DNA of 64,000 nt from Synechococcus sp. LTW-R (lineage in GTDB: Bacteria > Cyanobacteriota > Cyanobacteriia > PCC-6307 > Cyanobiaceae): assembly GCF_014217875.1 (NCBI RefSeq), contig NZ_CP059060.1, positions 1,612,001-1,676,000 of the forward strand, in the 5' to 3' direction. Position 1 is the first letter of the stretch. Each line of letters begins with the position of its first letter. A model generated the notes under the pieces. That model had not been told where the DNA came from, did no database searches, and saw nothing but the letters and a program-made list of their open reading frames with translations. Shown here piece after piece: positions 25,283-34,344 of the stretch. The position numbers and the translations under genes are program-made.

Positions 25283-27166
25283 CTAATTTCCAAAGAAGAA
25301 TGAACCCGCCAACGGAATACGCCTCAGCACTCGAGTGAGCCTAGATCTGAGAATTTCAGCATCTCCTTTCAAGCATCCGTAACTTTCAGACTGCCAAGTC
25401 GACAAGAATACAGAGGTATTGTGTATCATTCTTTTTGAGTCAAACAGATATAGACATCCCTTTTTCTCAAAGCATCCTAATTTCTTTTCAGGGTCACCAA
25501 AGAAATTGGACCATACGGTCAAAGTCTTTAGGCGAAGCCAGCACCCATCCGGGAGCCTCTATATGCTCAGGCCATGGATTAACAGCATAAGCCCTAAATC
25601 GAGGATTAATAAATTGGAAACGCGAATGCGGGAAGATCCTCGGATTTCCGTTCGCTGAAATCGACAAAGCCTTCACCCGGCCAGACGAAAGAGCCTCAAT
25701 ACGCCTGCTCTCCCAAGGGGGATCTGCAACGTATCCAAGTTTGCCAGAAAGCCTATTTGCTTTCAGTAGCTTTTCTAGACAAGATACCTGATTGTAATAA
25801 GCAAAAGAAAAAGCCCTGTCGACCCTCCCCACAACCATGACAAACGTCATTAATATTGCCGCTAAAGCCGATAGCAAAAGCCCAAGGCCCAAAGCCCTTG
25901 GCCATCCCGAACAAGTCCTAGCTTTAAGGCTATCTAGACCAAGGCCAAGATTGAATTGCTCGGCGCCTTCAAGGCGACGCGAAAAACCTACGATGCAAGA
26001 AAGAATTATAGATATTCCAACCGGGAGAAAATAGGCAGGCACCAACAAGCATCGCCACAGGCTCCTATCAAAAAGGTTTTCAGGAAGAAACATATACAAT
26101 GATGCATTGATTACCATTGAAGAGCCAATTAGAAACAGTGTGCAGTCATCGATTAGGCAAATCTGCACCAAGACCAAACGGTCTTGGCTTGAATGCAAGA
26201 ACAGGCATCTGGAGGACAAAACACTAACCAATCCCACGATCGAAAAACAGAGACCTGCCGCCATGAGCAACACAAAAGGCTGAGCCAATAATTCCCCCCA
26301 TTAATTTGAATAGGCCGAGAATATGCCATTAAAAGACAGAGCTGATGCGACGTCTTCGCACTGGTGAAAACTCAAGTAATATTGAGCATACCCGATCAGC
26401 GAACCTAAGAATACAGAGAGAGTGCCGCAAGATAATCTTGAACTTTTCTTTAAATAGTCAGACTTATATTCATAGGCAAAAGCTAGCAGGCAGGCAAGAA
26501 AAAGCAATGGGATACTGGCCTGCAAAAAATGCAACCTATTACTAAATGATTAGATCATTGATAAGTAGAAAAGAGCAGAGATGATGATGAGTGAATGCTT
26601 CTTTTTTCGGGCATGACATGAAAGTATAAATATCAAGATGAAGCATGAAAGAACATTTAAGAGATTTCCACCATGCCTTGCAGGCAGGCCAACGGCATAA
26701 AAGATTTCTCGATACCACGGAAAAGCCAATAAGAGAGATAAGGCGACCAAACTAAATACAGTAAGCGAGGCAGCTTGCCTGCGAGAAGAGATTAAAGCAA
26801 CTAAGATAAGAGCCCCGACACACACAGGAGAACCTGAAAGGAATAGTACAGAGAGAAAGGATAAAGGGTTGATTCGCTACCCAGTCTTGAAATAAATGCA
26901 CTCAAATAATCAGGCCAAACGCTCGGAATGCGAGCATGAGTAATCTCGGACCACGAAAGACGCCCAGCAGATAAATGGACTAAATAATCAAAAGGCGCTA
27001 AATGATCGTTGTTAAACCAAAAGCTTCTTCCAGCAAGCCAATCAGAAGAACCAAGAAGAGTGATTAATAAAAGGAAAACCGGAGGCAGAAACCGAAAATA
27101 TGCTGAAAAGAATACTAGGGCTTTCTTGATCCGAAAAGACCAATCGCATGCTTTATTAAAGCTGAC
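25283..27166 (-). pseudogene. Decayed multi-spanning membrane protein gene
   Basis: On the minus strand a long hydrophobic protein can be read in pieces. From about 27166 to 26815 one frame gives ALVFFSAYFRFLPPVFLLLI and DWLAGRSFWFNNDHLAPFDY. A one-base shift near the CA repeat at 26818-26825 leads to the next piece, 26825-26550. In-frame TAA stops at 26552-26550 and 26303-26301 break the same frame. A second frameshift near 25500-25520 joins the tail (SNFFGDPEKKLGCFEKKGC) ending at 25283. Intact, the product would be near 620 residues with about 10 or more membrane spans, possibly a polysaccharide-related membrane protein (inference). No credible start is found; the 5' end may be cut at the photolyase junction. 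Confidence 0.75.
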
Positions 27167-27172
27167 TACAGA

Positions 27173-28621
27173 CTATCCAATTGTTGAGTATATCTCCTTG
27201 AATCGTCTCTGCTGGATTTTGTGATTAACTATCAATCTCGGATAGCCGCGACGCTCTATTGGGCTGATCTCACCGCTCAGCAAGTCCTTGGTGTTGACAT
27301 GCTTGAGCTCCGGTAGCCAACTGCGGATATAAACGCCTTGTGGGTCGAACTTGCTGGCCTGAGTTGCTGGGTTGAAGATCCGCAAGGGCTTGGGATCCAT
27401 CCCGCTGCTGGCACTCCACTGCCAACCACCATTGTTGGCCGCAAGATCCCCATCGACGAGGCGGGCCATGAAAGTGGTCTCGCCCAGGCGCCAATCGCAG
27501 ATGAGGTCCTTCACCAAATAAGAGGCGACGATCATCCGGCAGCGGTTGTGCATCCAACCGCTCTCGTTGAGCTGTCGCATCGCGGCATCAATGATTGGCA
27601 TACCCGTCAGCCCATCGCACCAAGCCTGATAGCGCTCAGGCGCGTTTTCCCAGGGGAACAACTTCCACTGGGGCCGGTACGGACCGTCGGCGAGCTCCGG
27701 GAAATGGAACAGCGCTTGTTGGTAGAACTCGCGCCACGCCAACTCCTGCTCCCACACCTGAATCGACTCGCGCTGCTCATCGCTGCGGACCAACGCCTTG
27801 GCTTGCTGAGCGGCATCCCAGGCCTGACGGGGACTGAGGGTCCCGAACTTCAAGGCTGCCGAGAGGCCTGACGTCCCAGCCTCTCCCGGCATGTTCCGGC
27901 CGGGCTCATAGGACAACAACGGGCCGCCATCACAGAAGGTTTGGAGTTGCTGAGCTGCCGCGACCTCACCCGGGCGACAGGGGCAGAGATCAACTCCGGG
28001 AAAGGTTTTGCCAAGGGACTCGAGAGACGGCAGGTCTCGGAGCAGTGGCAGTCGCTCTGGCAGCTCGGCCCCATGGGCTAACAGTCCCTGGGGAGCGGGC
28101 CGCAGCGCTAACTCTCCAGCCGCTGCCCTGCGCTCAACCTGGCCAAACCAATTGCGCTTGAACGGTCCGTACACCTTGTACGGATCTCCGCCGCCCGTCT
28201 TGAGGGCCTCCGGAGCAACCAGGAGCTGATCCCAGTCCACCAGGACCTTTTGCCCCTGCGCCTGAAGCGCCGCAGCCACCCGTCGATCGCGTTCACGCCC
28301 GTACGGCTCCACATCACGGTTCCAGGCGACGACACCAGCACCGATCGCCTCGGCCAACTGTGGCAATACCTCCGCAGGATCCCCTCGAAGCAGCAGCAAC
28401 TCACTACCGGCCTTGCGCCAATTGGCCATGAGTTCATTCAGGCTCTCGAGCAGAAACCAGACCCGAGCTGGCGCCATATCGGCGGCCGAGAGGATCGCCG
28501 GATCCAGCACAAACACCCCGGTGACCGCAGGGGTGGCTGCAGCCGCTGCCGCCAAGCCGAGGTTGTCGGCCAGGCGCAAATCGCGGCGATGCCAAAACAG
28601 CCAACGCTCCGGTGCCATCAA
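27173..28621 (-). CDS. phrA: Deoxyribodipyrimidine photolyase (class I)
   Basis: 482 residues, complete. It repairs cyclobutane pyrimidine dimers with light energy. The N-terminal alpha/beta domain opens with WLFWHRRDLRLADNLGLAAA. The FAD domain has LKFGTLSPRQAWDAA, WEQELAWREFYQQALFHFPE, AMRQLNESGWMHNRCRMIVA and GDLAANNGGWQWSASSGMDP. The C-terminal YPRLIVNHKIQQRRFKEIYS is slightly unusual: the last 20 codons or so are AT-rich compared with the GC-rich body, just where the decayed gene joins. It lies next to the pseudogene on the same strand. A second, split photolyase-type pair is at 21340-22820. Confidence 0.95.
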   Translation of the reverse strand: MMAPERWLFWHRRDLRLADNLGLAAAAAATPAVTGVFVLDPAILSAADMAPARVWFLLESLNELMANWRKAGSELLLLRGDPAEVLPQLAEAIGAGVVAWNRDVEPYGRERDRRVAAALQAQGQKVLVDWDQLLVAPEALKTGGGDPYKVYGPFKRNWFGQVERRAAAGELALRPAPQGLLAHGAELPERLPLLRDLPSLESLGKTFPGVDLCPCRPGEVAAAQQLQTFCDGGPLLSYEPGRNMPGEAGTSGLSAALKFGTLSPRQAWDAAQQAKALVRSDEQRESIQVWEQELAWREFYQQALFHFPELADGPYRPQWKLFPWENAPERYQAWCDGLTGMPIIDAAMRQLNESGWMHNRCRMIVASYLVKDLICDWRLGETTFMARLVDGDLAANNGGWQWSASSGMDPKPLRIFNPATQASKFDPQGVYIRSWLPELKHVNTKDLLSGEISPIERRGYPRLIVNHKIQQRRFKEIYSTIG

Positions 28622-28662
28622 TCAAACAAAATGAGGACAGTTAGCCCGGAAACGATAGAGGG

Positions 28663-29325
28663 TCACGAAATTTGACCGAGACGCAAATGCAGCAAAGACT
28701 CGACAAGGTTCCAGTCGGTAAGATCATCAACCTCAATACCATGAATACTGGACATCTCGTAGAGAGTGACAGGAGGTGCACATCTACAACGATGAAGAAG
28801 ATATGCTTCTCTTGAGAATATATAAAAAGCTCCGTTCTCAATCAAGCAACCATCCCAGTCCTGACGGCGCGGTCGCGCTTCTGGATTGTAATTAATAGGC
28901 CTACCATCCTCTCCCCACAAAAACTGATGCTTTCGAACGCATGAGACCAGCGGCCTTCGATTATTTTCCTTGAATAGTTTGATTGCTTCAGAAAGGTGCG
29001 CACCACGAGTCAACGGAGAAGTCGCCTGAATCAAGAGTATGTTTGAAGGACTTACAACACTAAAAAAGTGATCAATCACATCTTCGGTAGAAGAACTGTC
29101 CTGCGCCAATCGACTTGGCCGGTCAACAAACAATACACTTTGATAACTGTTTGCTATAGTTTCTTTAATCTCTGGGTCTTCTGTAGATATATAAACCGGT
29201 ACCTCAAGCTCCAGAGCGGCTTCAATAGACCAGAAGCATAAGGGCTTGAGAGCCATAGGCTTAAGATTTTTCCTCGGTATTCCTTTGGATCCGCCACGCA
29301 AAGGTATGAGGACAGCAAATTCCAA
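28663..29325 (-). CDS. CMP-acylneuraminate synthetase-like cytidylyltransferase (NeuA/PseF type)
   Basis: 220 residues. It belongs to the CMP-sialic acid synthetase family, which activates nonulosonic acids with CTP. The N-terminal signature is FAVLIPLRGGSKGIPRKNLK (loop that binds CTP), followed by EVPVYISTEDPEIKE. LIQATSPLTRGAHLSEAIKL near residue 91 and FLWGEDGRPINYNP in the middle fit the family. It lies downstream of the dehydratase and NeuB-like genes on the same strand, completing the activation step. Whether the product is CMP-sialic, -legionaminic or -pseudaminic acid cannot be told. An AT-rich block. Confidence 0.88.
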   Translation of the reverse strand: MEFAVLIPLRGGSKGIPRKNLKPMALKPLCFWSIEAALELEVPVYISTEDPEIKETIANSYQSVLFVDRPSRLAQDSSSTEDVIDHFFSVVSPSNILLIQATSPLTRGAHLSEAIKLFKENNRRPLVSCVRKHQFLWGEDGRPINYNPEARPRRQDWDGCLIENGAFYIFSREAYLLHRCRCAPPVTLYEMSSIHGIEVDDLTDWNLVESLLHLRLGQIS

Positions 29326-29349
29326 GATGTTATGAATGCAGCTCTTATC

Positions 29350-30279
29350 TTAAGCACAAGATGAAAACAAGTCAATTGCATCGCTTATAAAAGAATGCTT
29401 TTCGTACAGAGGTAGCTTTATGCCCTGATCCAACAGAAGGCTCTGCTTCATTTCAACTCGAGGAGGGTCATGAGGCCTCAATTCAGCATTGGCCGAATGC
29501 AGAGAATACGTCTTGCCCAGTTGAGCAGAAGTCAATTCAAGAACTTCACAGACAGAAAGGTGTAGATTTGAACCAATAAAATACTCTGGTCGCCTCTGAT
29601 CGTGATTCATCATGAGAATCTGCTTGACTGAGTTCATATAATCTATTGAAAAGCCCCAATTTCGGACTGGCAAAGCAGAATCGACGTTGATGTTGACATG
29701 CTCAAGTGGAGACTTCAGGAATGATCTAACAATTTTTGGGAAAAGAAAGCGTTGGTCAGAAAATTCAGAGATATGATTAAAGAGGTGCAATATAGAACAT
29801 CTACCCGTCAGCGCATGCAGCTGTCGTATGTGAGAATAAATCTGAAGCTTAGACAGCGCATAAGGACTTACAGCCGATAGCTTTGAATTTGGCCCAATTG
29901 ATGTCGAACAGTCAAAGATGTAGGCGGAAGATGCATGAAAGAAATACGATCCAGGAAAACGGAGCAAAGCCTCACAAATGTTTTTTGGAACTGTAAAGTT
30001 GGCAATGAAAGTTTCTTGCTTTGCAAAAAATGAACGACCGACAGAACTTTGCCCAATCAGATTAAAGACTACATCTGGAGCTTCACAGTCGAACAAACGA
30101 GTAATTCCCTCAACTGAGTAGTCAGCATGCTGAATGTAGCTTATATTTCGCTGCCGCCCGAATCCTCGCTGTGTAGCTGAACGTGAAACTGCAACAACTT
30201 CAAAGTTTGTATCCTGAGATAAGATTTCAACTAGAAGGCGTCCATCTTGCCCAGAAGCACCGAAGACTATGATCTTCAT
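29350..30279 (-). CDS. NAD-dependent nucleotide-sugar 4,6-dehydratase/epimerase-like (GMD-like)
   Basis: 309 residues of the extended SDR family. The N-terminal IIVFGASGQDGRLLVEIL gives the G-x2-G-x2-G nucleotide fold and resembles GDP-mannose 4,6-dehydratase, whose start is TGxxGQDGxxL. The middle has the active-site Ser-x-Tyr (HASSAYIF) and PYALSKLQIY, the YxxxK motif. In GMD a Thr-Glu pair follows the first SSE; here it is replaced by S-A, so the identity as GMD is unsure. It starts one base overlapping the NeuB-like gene's stop (TAATG). It may prepare the NDP-sugar of the same glycan. Confidence 0.8.
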   Translation of the reverse strand: MKIIVFGASGQDGRLLVEILSQDTNFEVVAVSRSATQRGFGRQRNISYIQHADYSVEGITRLFDCEAPDVVFNLIGQSSVGRSFFAKQETFIANFTVPKNICEALLRFPGSYFFHASSAYIFDCSTSIGPNSKLSAVSPYALSKLQIYSHIRQLHALTGRCSILHLFNHISEFSDQRFLFPKIVRSFLKSPLEHVNINVDSALPVRNWGFSIDYMNSVKQILMMNHDQRRPEYFIGSNLHLSVCEVLELTSAQLGKTYSLHSANAELRPHDPPRVEMKQSLLLDQGIKLPLYEKHSFISDAIDLFSSCA

Positions 30280-32165
30280 TAGCTATTCACAAGTGATGCG
30301 AGAAATAGCAAATCTTTCTTAAATCCAGCTCCTTGATCTAGATGACCCTGCCACGTCTCGACGATTGCAGAATTACCTGACAACTTATGCTTAAGAAGTG
30401 AAGACAGAAACGGATGCATTCTTTTGGTATGAACAAGGTTTAGGCCCTCGTCATCAATTCCACTAGCCCCAGCTAAATGATAATGGCCTGCATGGTCAGC
30501 GAGCAAATCTGAGTATGTTTCGAAAGAGACGCCGTAAAAGTTACATGCCATCATTAGGTGCGACAAATCAAGGCAAATCTTTTTATTATACTCTCGAGCA
30601 AACTCAAGAATTTCCTTCGGATGCGCAAAAGTATTCACGTAGCGCTGTCCCCCAAGGTACCAAGCTAACGCGGGAAGGGATTGAGGAAGTATGGAAATAG
30701 ACGGATATTCTGATATGCATTTATCAATAAAATCATTTATTTGTGGATACAATTTAGCCTTAGATGCGTCGTGCGAGTATTCAGTGTAAGATGAAAAACT
30801 AACCACCAGATTGAGTGGGTAGGAAAGTCGATATTGCTGATGAAAGTTTTTCAAGTGATCTAGGAGTATTTTGAAGCTATCTGTCGAACGAAGGGCCAGG
30901 TCTTTATCGTGTGAAAATGGATCAAATATCAGATTATCTTCGTATATATCTGGAGCATGAAAACCAATCCGATTGTCCTGTATGATGGTTTCAATTTCTC
31001 GGGGTATATCAGCAAAGACGTCTCGATATGACATATGGATTTCAAGATATGAAGATGGTATAGACTTGGAGAGAGGGGTAATGTCTCGATATCTAACTGG
31101 GAAGCCAATCAGGCGACCACTCATCAGTTCTGATAGATCACTGGAATCTTCTTCCGGCACAAATATTGAACGTGTAATCAGCTGACCTGCACTTAGTGGC
31201 GAGACAGTTTTTTTATGCATATATTTTGAGAAGGATTCTGGAGACAAGCCTTCGCCTGAAGGATAAAAGTCAAGTAATGATGGAGTTAAGACTGAACCGG
31301 CTGGAATATCGGACTTGGCAATAATAGACTTAGTCAAAGAGATCTTATTAAACTTTTCACCAGGGCCAATCGTTCGAGGCTGTTCACTGCCAAGCATTTG
31401 AAAAGCTCTTTGGCACTCGGATACATATTGGATTAATTCGCTAGGTTCAAGGCTTACCGAGTGGTCGTTTCCATAAGAATTACGATCAAGTGTTATGTGC
31501 TTTTCCAGAATAGTTGCCCCTAGAGAAACTGCTACCAAGCTGGCTGTCGAACCAAGGTCATGACTTGAATAGCCAATAGGGCAGCGACATTTTGTTTTTA
31601 AACGATTAATGTATGAAAGGTTGAGATGATGGTCTGGTGCAGGATAAGCAGAGTGGCAGTGGAATATTCCGTATTCAGAATCCGTTTTACCAAGGCGATT
31701 GATCAGATCATCCACCTCATCTTCTGAAGACATTCCAGTCGATATAAGAAAAGGCTTTCTTGTTTTGAAAACTTCTTCAAGCAATAATGTATTTCTCATA
31801 TCACCAGAACCTATTTTATAAGAGTCAACACCTAGAGATTCTGCAAATCTGAGTGAGTCCAGATCCCAGACTGAGAAAAATACATGAATATCCATCATAG
31901 TACATTCTCTCCAAATCTTTTCATATCCAGAAAAGTCTATGAATGTCTTTTTTATATATTCATCTACAATCTCGGATCCTATGTCTCTATGACCTTTGAT
32001 ATTCAAGAAAGTACTTGGTGATCTCAGCTGGAACTTGACTGAATCACAGCCCGCTTCTTTTGCAACTTCTGCCAACTCAATGGCGCTTGAGATAGAGCCA
32101 TTGTGGTTAAGGCCAACTTCTGCAATAATGGTCAGCTTTTCGGGATTAAACCAGTCTTGACTCAC
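30279..32165 (-). CDS. NeuB-type nonulosonic acid synthase fused to a second TIM-barrel domain
   Basis: 628 residues, about twice the usual 340-350. Residues 1-280 are the NeuB barrel: IIAEVGLNHNGSISSAIELA, DSVKFQLRSPSTF, DSYKIGSGDM, PIGYSSHDLGSTAS and TILEKHITLDRNSYGNDHSV. A SAF/antifreeze-like region (about 285-350) follows, with SIIAKSDIPAGSVLTPSLLD. The extra C-terminal 280 residues look like an AP-endonuclease/sugar-isomerase-like TIM barrel: YLEIHMSYRDVFADIPRE, IGFHAPDIYED, LNLVVSFSSYTEYS, RYVNTFAHPKEILEFA, KICLDLSHLMMACNFYG, and late AGHYHLAGASGIDDEG. NeuB joins PEP to an N-acetylhexosamine. The barrel may act on a precursor of that sugar (inference). Confidence 0.85.
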   Translation of the reverse strand: MSQDWFNPEKLTIIAEVGLNHNGSISSAIELAEVAKEAGCDSVKFQLRSPSTFLNIKGHRDIGSEIVDEYIKKTFIDFSGYEKIWRECTMMDIHVFFSVWDLDSLRFAESLGVDSYKIGSGDMRNTLLLEEVFKTRKPFLISTGMSSEDEVDDLINRLGKTDSEYGIFHCHSAYPAPDHHLNLSYINRLKTKCRCPIGYSSHDLGSTASLVAVSLGATILEKHITLDRNSYGNDHSVSLEPSELIQYVSECQRAFQMLGSEQPRTIGPGEKFNKISLTKSIIAKSDIPAGSVLTPSLLDFYPSGEGLSPESFSKYMHKKTVSPLSAGQLITRSIFVPEEDSSDLSELMSGRLIGFPVRYRDITPLSKSIPSSYLEIHMSYRDVFADIPREIETIIQDNRIGFHAPDIYEDNLIFDPFSHDKDLALRSTDSFKILLDHLKNFHQQYRLSYPLNLVVSFSSYTEYSHDASKAKLYPQINDFIDKCISEYPSISILPQSLPALAWYLGGQRYVNTFAHPKEILEFAREYNKKICLDLSHLMMACNFYGVSFETYSDLLADHAGHYHLAGASGIDDEGLNLVHTKRMHPFLSSLLKHKLSGNSAIVETWQGHLDQGAGFKKDLLFLASLVNS

Positions 32166-32198
32166 TCTTAAAACTTGCGATGCTCAACATTAGCACAG

Positions 32199-32231
32199 CC
32201 GTCCTAGCGGGACGGTATAGTTTTTAAACTA
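32199..32231. repeat. Hairpin and adjacent palindrome in a divergent intergenic region
   Basis: CCGTCC and GGACGG (32199-32204, 32210-32215) are separated by TAGCG. Directly after lies TAGTTT-TT-AAACTA at 32218-32231, a 14-bp palindrome. The region lies between the divergent NeuB-like and methyltransferase genes, so a terminator is not expected. It could hold regulator binding sites. The methyltransferase start at 32250 lies 18 bases beyond. Confidence 0.4.
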
Positions 32232-32249
32232 AGACTAAAAGCGATCTGC

Positions 32250-33068
32250 ATGAGCTTCCTCACAAGAAAATTCGCATCATTTCTTCGCCAAAAAGCCCAT
32301 CAGAGATTTGCTGATAGAGTATTTAATCATCGTAGAGTTATTGAAGATGAGTCAGGTCTCTTTTTTAGACTCGATCCTCTTCCTAAAGCAGACGAACTCG
32401 ATCAATATTACTCGAGCCTGTATTGGCAAGCTTTTAGGGGAGACAAAAAACCTGCTATGACCAATCGAGATTTATTGCACTTTAATTTGATTCGAGGTTA
32501 TATTACATTATTCAATGAGAAGCTAACAAATCGCATATTTTTAAATTTTGGGGCTGGACATGCTGGGATCTCTAAGCTAATGCGTTTGACTGGCTTTGAG
32601 GTCATTAACATAGAGCCTTCAGGTGATGGTGATTGCTTATTCTCTGAAAAGTATTCTGCTTATAACTCTATTCGAGAATATATAGAGCGAGACGGGCGAT
32701 CAGTAGATATTTTCTATGCCAGTCACTCCCTAGAGCATGTCCATGACATAGAAGAAACTCTTATTGATTTTAGAAAGGTCTCTTCTATGCAGACTTTATT
32801 TTTTATTGAGGTTCCGGATGGAATGTCCCCAATGAATGGGGCTCAACTTGGAAAGGTGGATGTGCCGCACACATATTATTTTAAAAAAGCCTTCTTCAAG
32901 TCTATATTCAACAATATTGATTTTCTAGCTTCTCTACCTTCGGGGTCTGAACTACTTGATAGACCAGCCTGTGGAGACATTAGTTACGAATCAACTGACA
33001 AGGGCATCATTCGATGTGTCGGATCTGGTATTAATCCTGAATTTAAGACTTATGGGCAAATCTCTTGA
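32250..33068 (+). CDS. Class I SAM-dependent methyltransferase
   Basis: 272 residues. The methyltransferase fold shows IFLNFGAGHAGISKLMRLTG near residue 96 (SAM-binding motif I, with G-x-G-x-x-G modified to GAGHAG) and EVINIEPSGDGDCLF (motif II, acidic residue after the second strand). ASHSLEHVHDIEETLIDFRK near 153 is the classic HSLEHV...P motif of Methyltransf_23 proteins; TLFFIEVPDGM follows. The N-terminal leader resembles that of glycan-locus methyltransferases. The substrate is unknown. Divergent from the NeuB-like operon; its end overlaps the convergent neighbour by 19 bases. Confidence 0.82.
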   Translation: MSFLTRKFASFLRQKAHQRFADRVFNHRRVIEDESGLFFRLDPLPKADELDQYYSSLYWQAFRGDKKPAMTNRDLLHFNLIRGYITLFNEKLTNRIFLNFGAGHAGISKLMRLTGFEVINIEPSGDGDCLFSEKYSAYNSIREYIERDGRSVDIFYASHSLEHVHDIEETLIDFRKVSSMQTLFFIEVPDGMSPMNGAQLGKVDVPHTYYFKKAFFKSIFNNIDFLASLPSGSELLDRPACGDISYESTDKGIIRCVGSGINPEFKTYGQIS

Positions 33069-34327
33069 TTTAAATATAAAATCAACTTGCTATTGCCATG
33101 ATCCAGTTCGATTGCATTAGAGATTTCTGATTGGTTAAGCAATTCTTTCCAGTCGTGTAATGGCATGTTGTATATATGCTGAAGGATATTCAAGAATTCT
33201 TCTTTGTCTGATGAATTTGTCCAGAAGGCGCCAGAGTTTTCAGGTTGAACAGACGGCCAACCATAATTCCAATCAGGCCAACCCAGTAGACTCCCTCTGC
33301 AGTGATAAAATACTGTTTTGTATCCCATCCTGAGAGACTCTAAGCACAGCGTTGAATCAACCCCAACTATACAGCTATAATTAGCTAGTATATCGTATGG
33401 CGAGTCTGTATCTCTTAGTACTAAGAATTCATAGTTGAAATCTGGATGACAATGCTTATCGTAAAATTTTTGCTCATGATTAGCTCTCAATTTACACCTT
33501 TGAGAAGAGAGAGTGGTCAGCTGCACTCCATTACATGAACACCATTCGGTGAGATGCTCAAAGAGTAAAGCGTTTGCCTTAAAAAAGTCATCATGCGTGA
33601 TCAAGGTCCCATCGCTCGAGCGGCAGAAATAAAGACTGCTTTTTTTCCTCCAATTCGATATGTAGAGAATACCTTTAGTAATGTCAGATAGTGGTAGTAG
33701 AGATCGCGAGCGTTGATTTAATCGATAGGAGCCAATAGATTCATAAGTACCGCTGACGTATGTTTTATATAAATCGCCAACAGGATTTGCAAAGACAAAC
33801 ATTCTGTCCAGCTCGTACCCTGATTCCCTTGTCGCATGAAGAGCGCTAAATATGTCATTGTTGAAGCTTCTTCTGCCATTCTGGACAAAGCAATATTTGG
33901 CCGCTGGATACATCCTCTTCAGGGCGTAGAACTCAGCATTGTTGTCTATAAGTGTGATGACAACAGATGGCTTGATCAGTGCAATGCAATGTCCATAGTA
34001 AGCCAATCTAAACTTTTCCCTCCCCCTTAAGGCGCTTAACAGCCCAAGAAAAACCGGAATTACATAATAGATCCCCCCCCTTGTGTCTAGCACAAATACT
34101 GAATAAGGCTTTAGTTCATTGAGGATAAGCTCTTCTGAGCATTCCTTATCAAAAATGACGACATCTGATCTCCGTAAAGGATGGAAAGAAAGCCTGGCTA
34201 AAAACAAGATTGCTTTATTGACTGCATTCAGCATGGAGAAGTAAAGACTAGGCAATAAAATACGCACGGATGGATTTCTTCCCTGAATTTCTGAAGTGTT
34301 CCTCTGCGGCAATCGTGAAACTTGCAT
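33050..34327 (-). CDS. Surface-polysaccharide (O-antigen) biosynthesis protein, LA_1612-like
   Basis: 425 residues. It recalls the putative O-antigen proteins of LA_1612 type. An amphipathic N-terminal region is followed by VVIFDKECSEELILNELKPY, a segment ALIKPSVVITLIDNNAEFY, and YPAAKYCFVQNGRRSFNNDI near residue 150. The C-terminal region has SPYDILANYSCIVGVDSTLC and ESLRMGYKTVFYHCRGSLLG, which resemble the C-terminal donor-binding part of CDP-glycerol or polysialic-acid transferases (a serine-threonine loop for the nucleotide). Biochemical function is unproven. A TIGR04326-like protein occurs in block A, so two members of poorly known groups sit in one window. Confidence 0.6.
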   Translation of the reverse strand: MQVSRLPQRNTSEIQGRNPSVRILLPSLYFSMLNAVNKAILFLARLSFHPLRRSDVVIFDKECSEELILNELKPYSVFVLDTRGGIYYVIPVFLGLLSALRGREKFRLAYYGHCIALIKPSVVITLIDNNAEFYALKRMYPAAKYCFVQNGRRSFNNDIFSALHATRESGYELDRMFVFANPVGDLYKTYVSGTYESIGSYRLNQRSRSLLPLSDITKGILYISNWRKKSSLYFCRSSDGTLITHDDFFKANALLFEHLTEWCSCNGVQLTTLSSQRCKLRANHEQKFYDKHCHPDFNYEFLVLRDTDSPYDILANYSCIVGVDSTLCLESLRMGYKTVFYHCRGSLLGWPDWNYGWPSVQPENSGAFWTNSSDKEEFLNILQHIYNMPLHDWKELLNQSEISNAIELDHGNSKLILYLNQEICP

Positions 34328-34344
34328 GGTGAAGGCTTGCCCTT

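Noticed and set aside
26301-26552. Read-through or recoding of the TAA stops in block C
   Set aside because: TAA is not used for selenocysteine or pyrrolysine, and frameshifts are present as well. Decay is the simpler reading.
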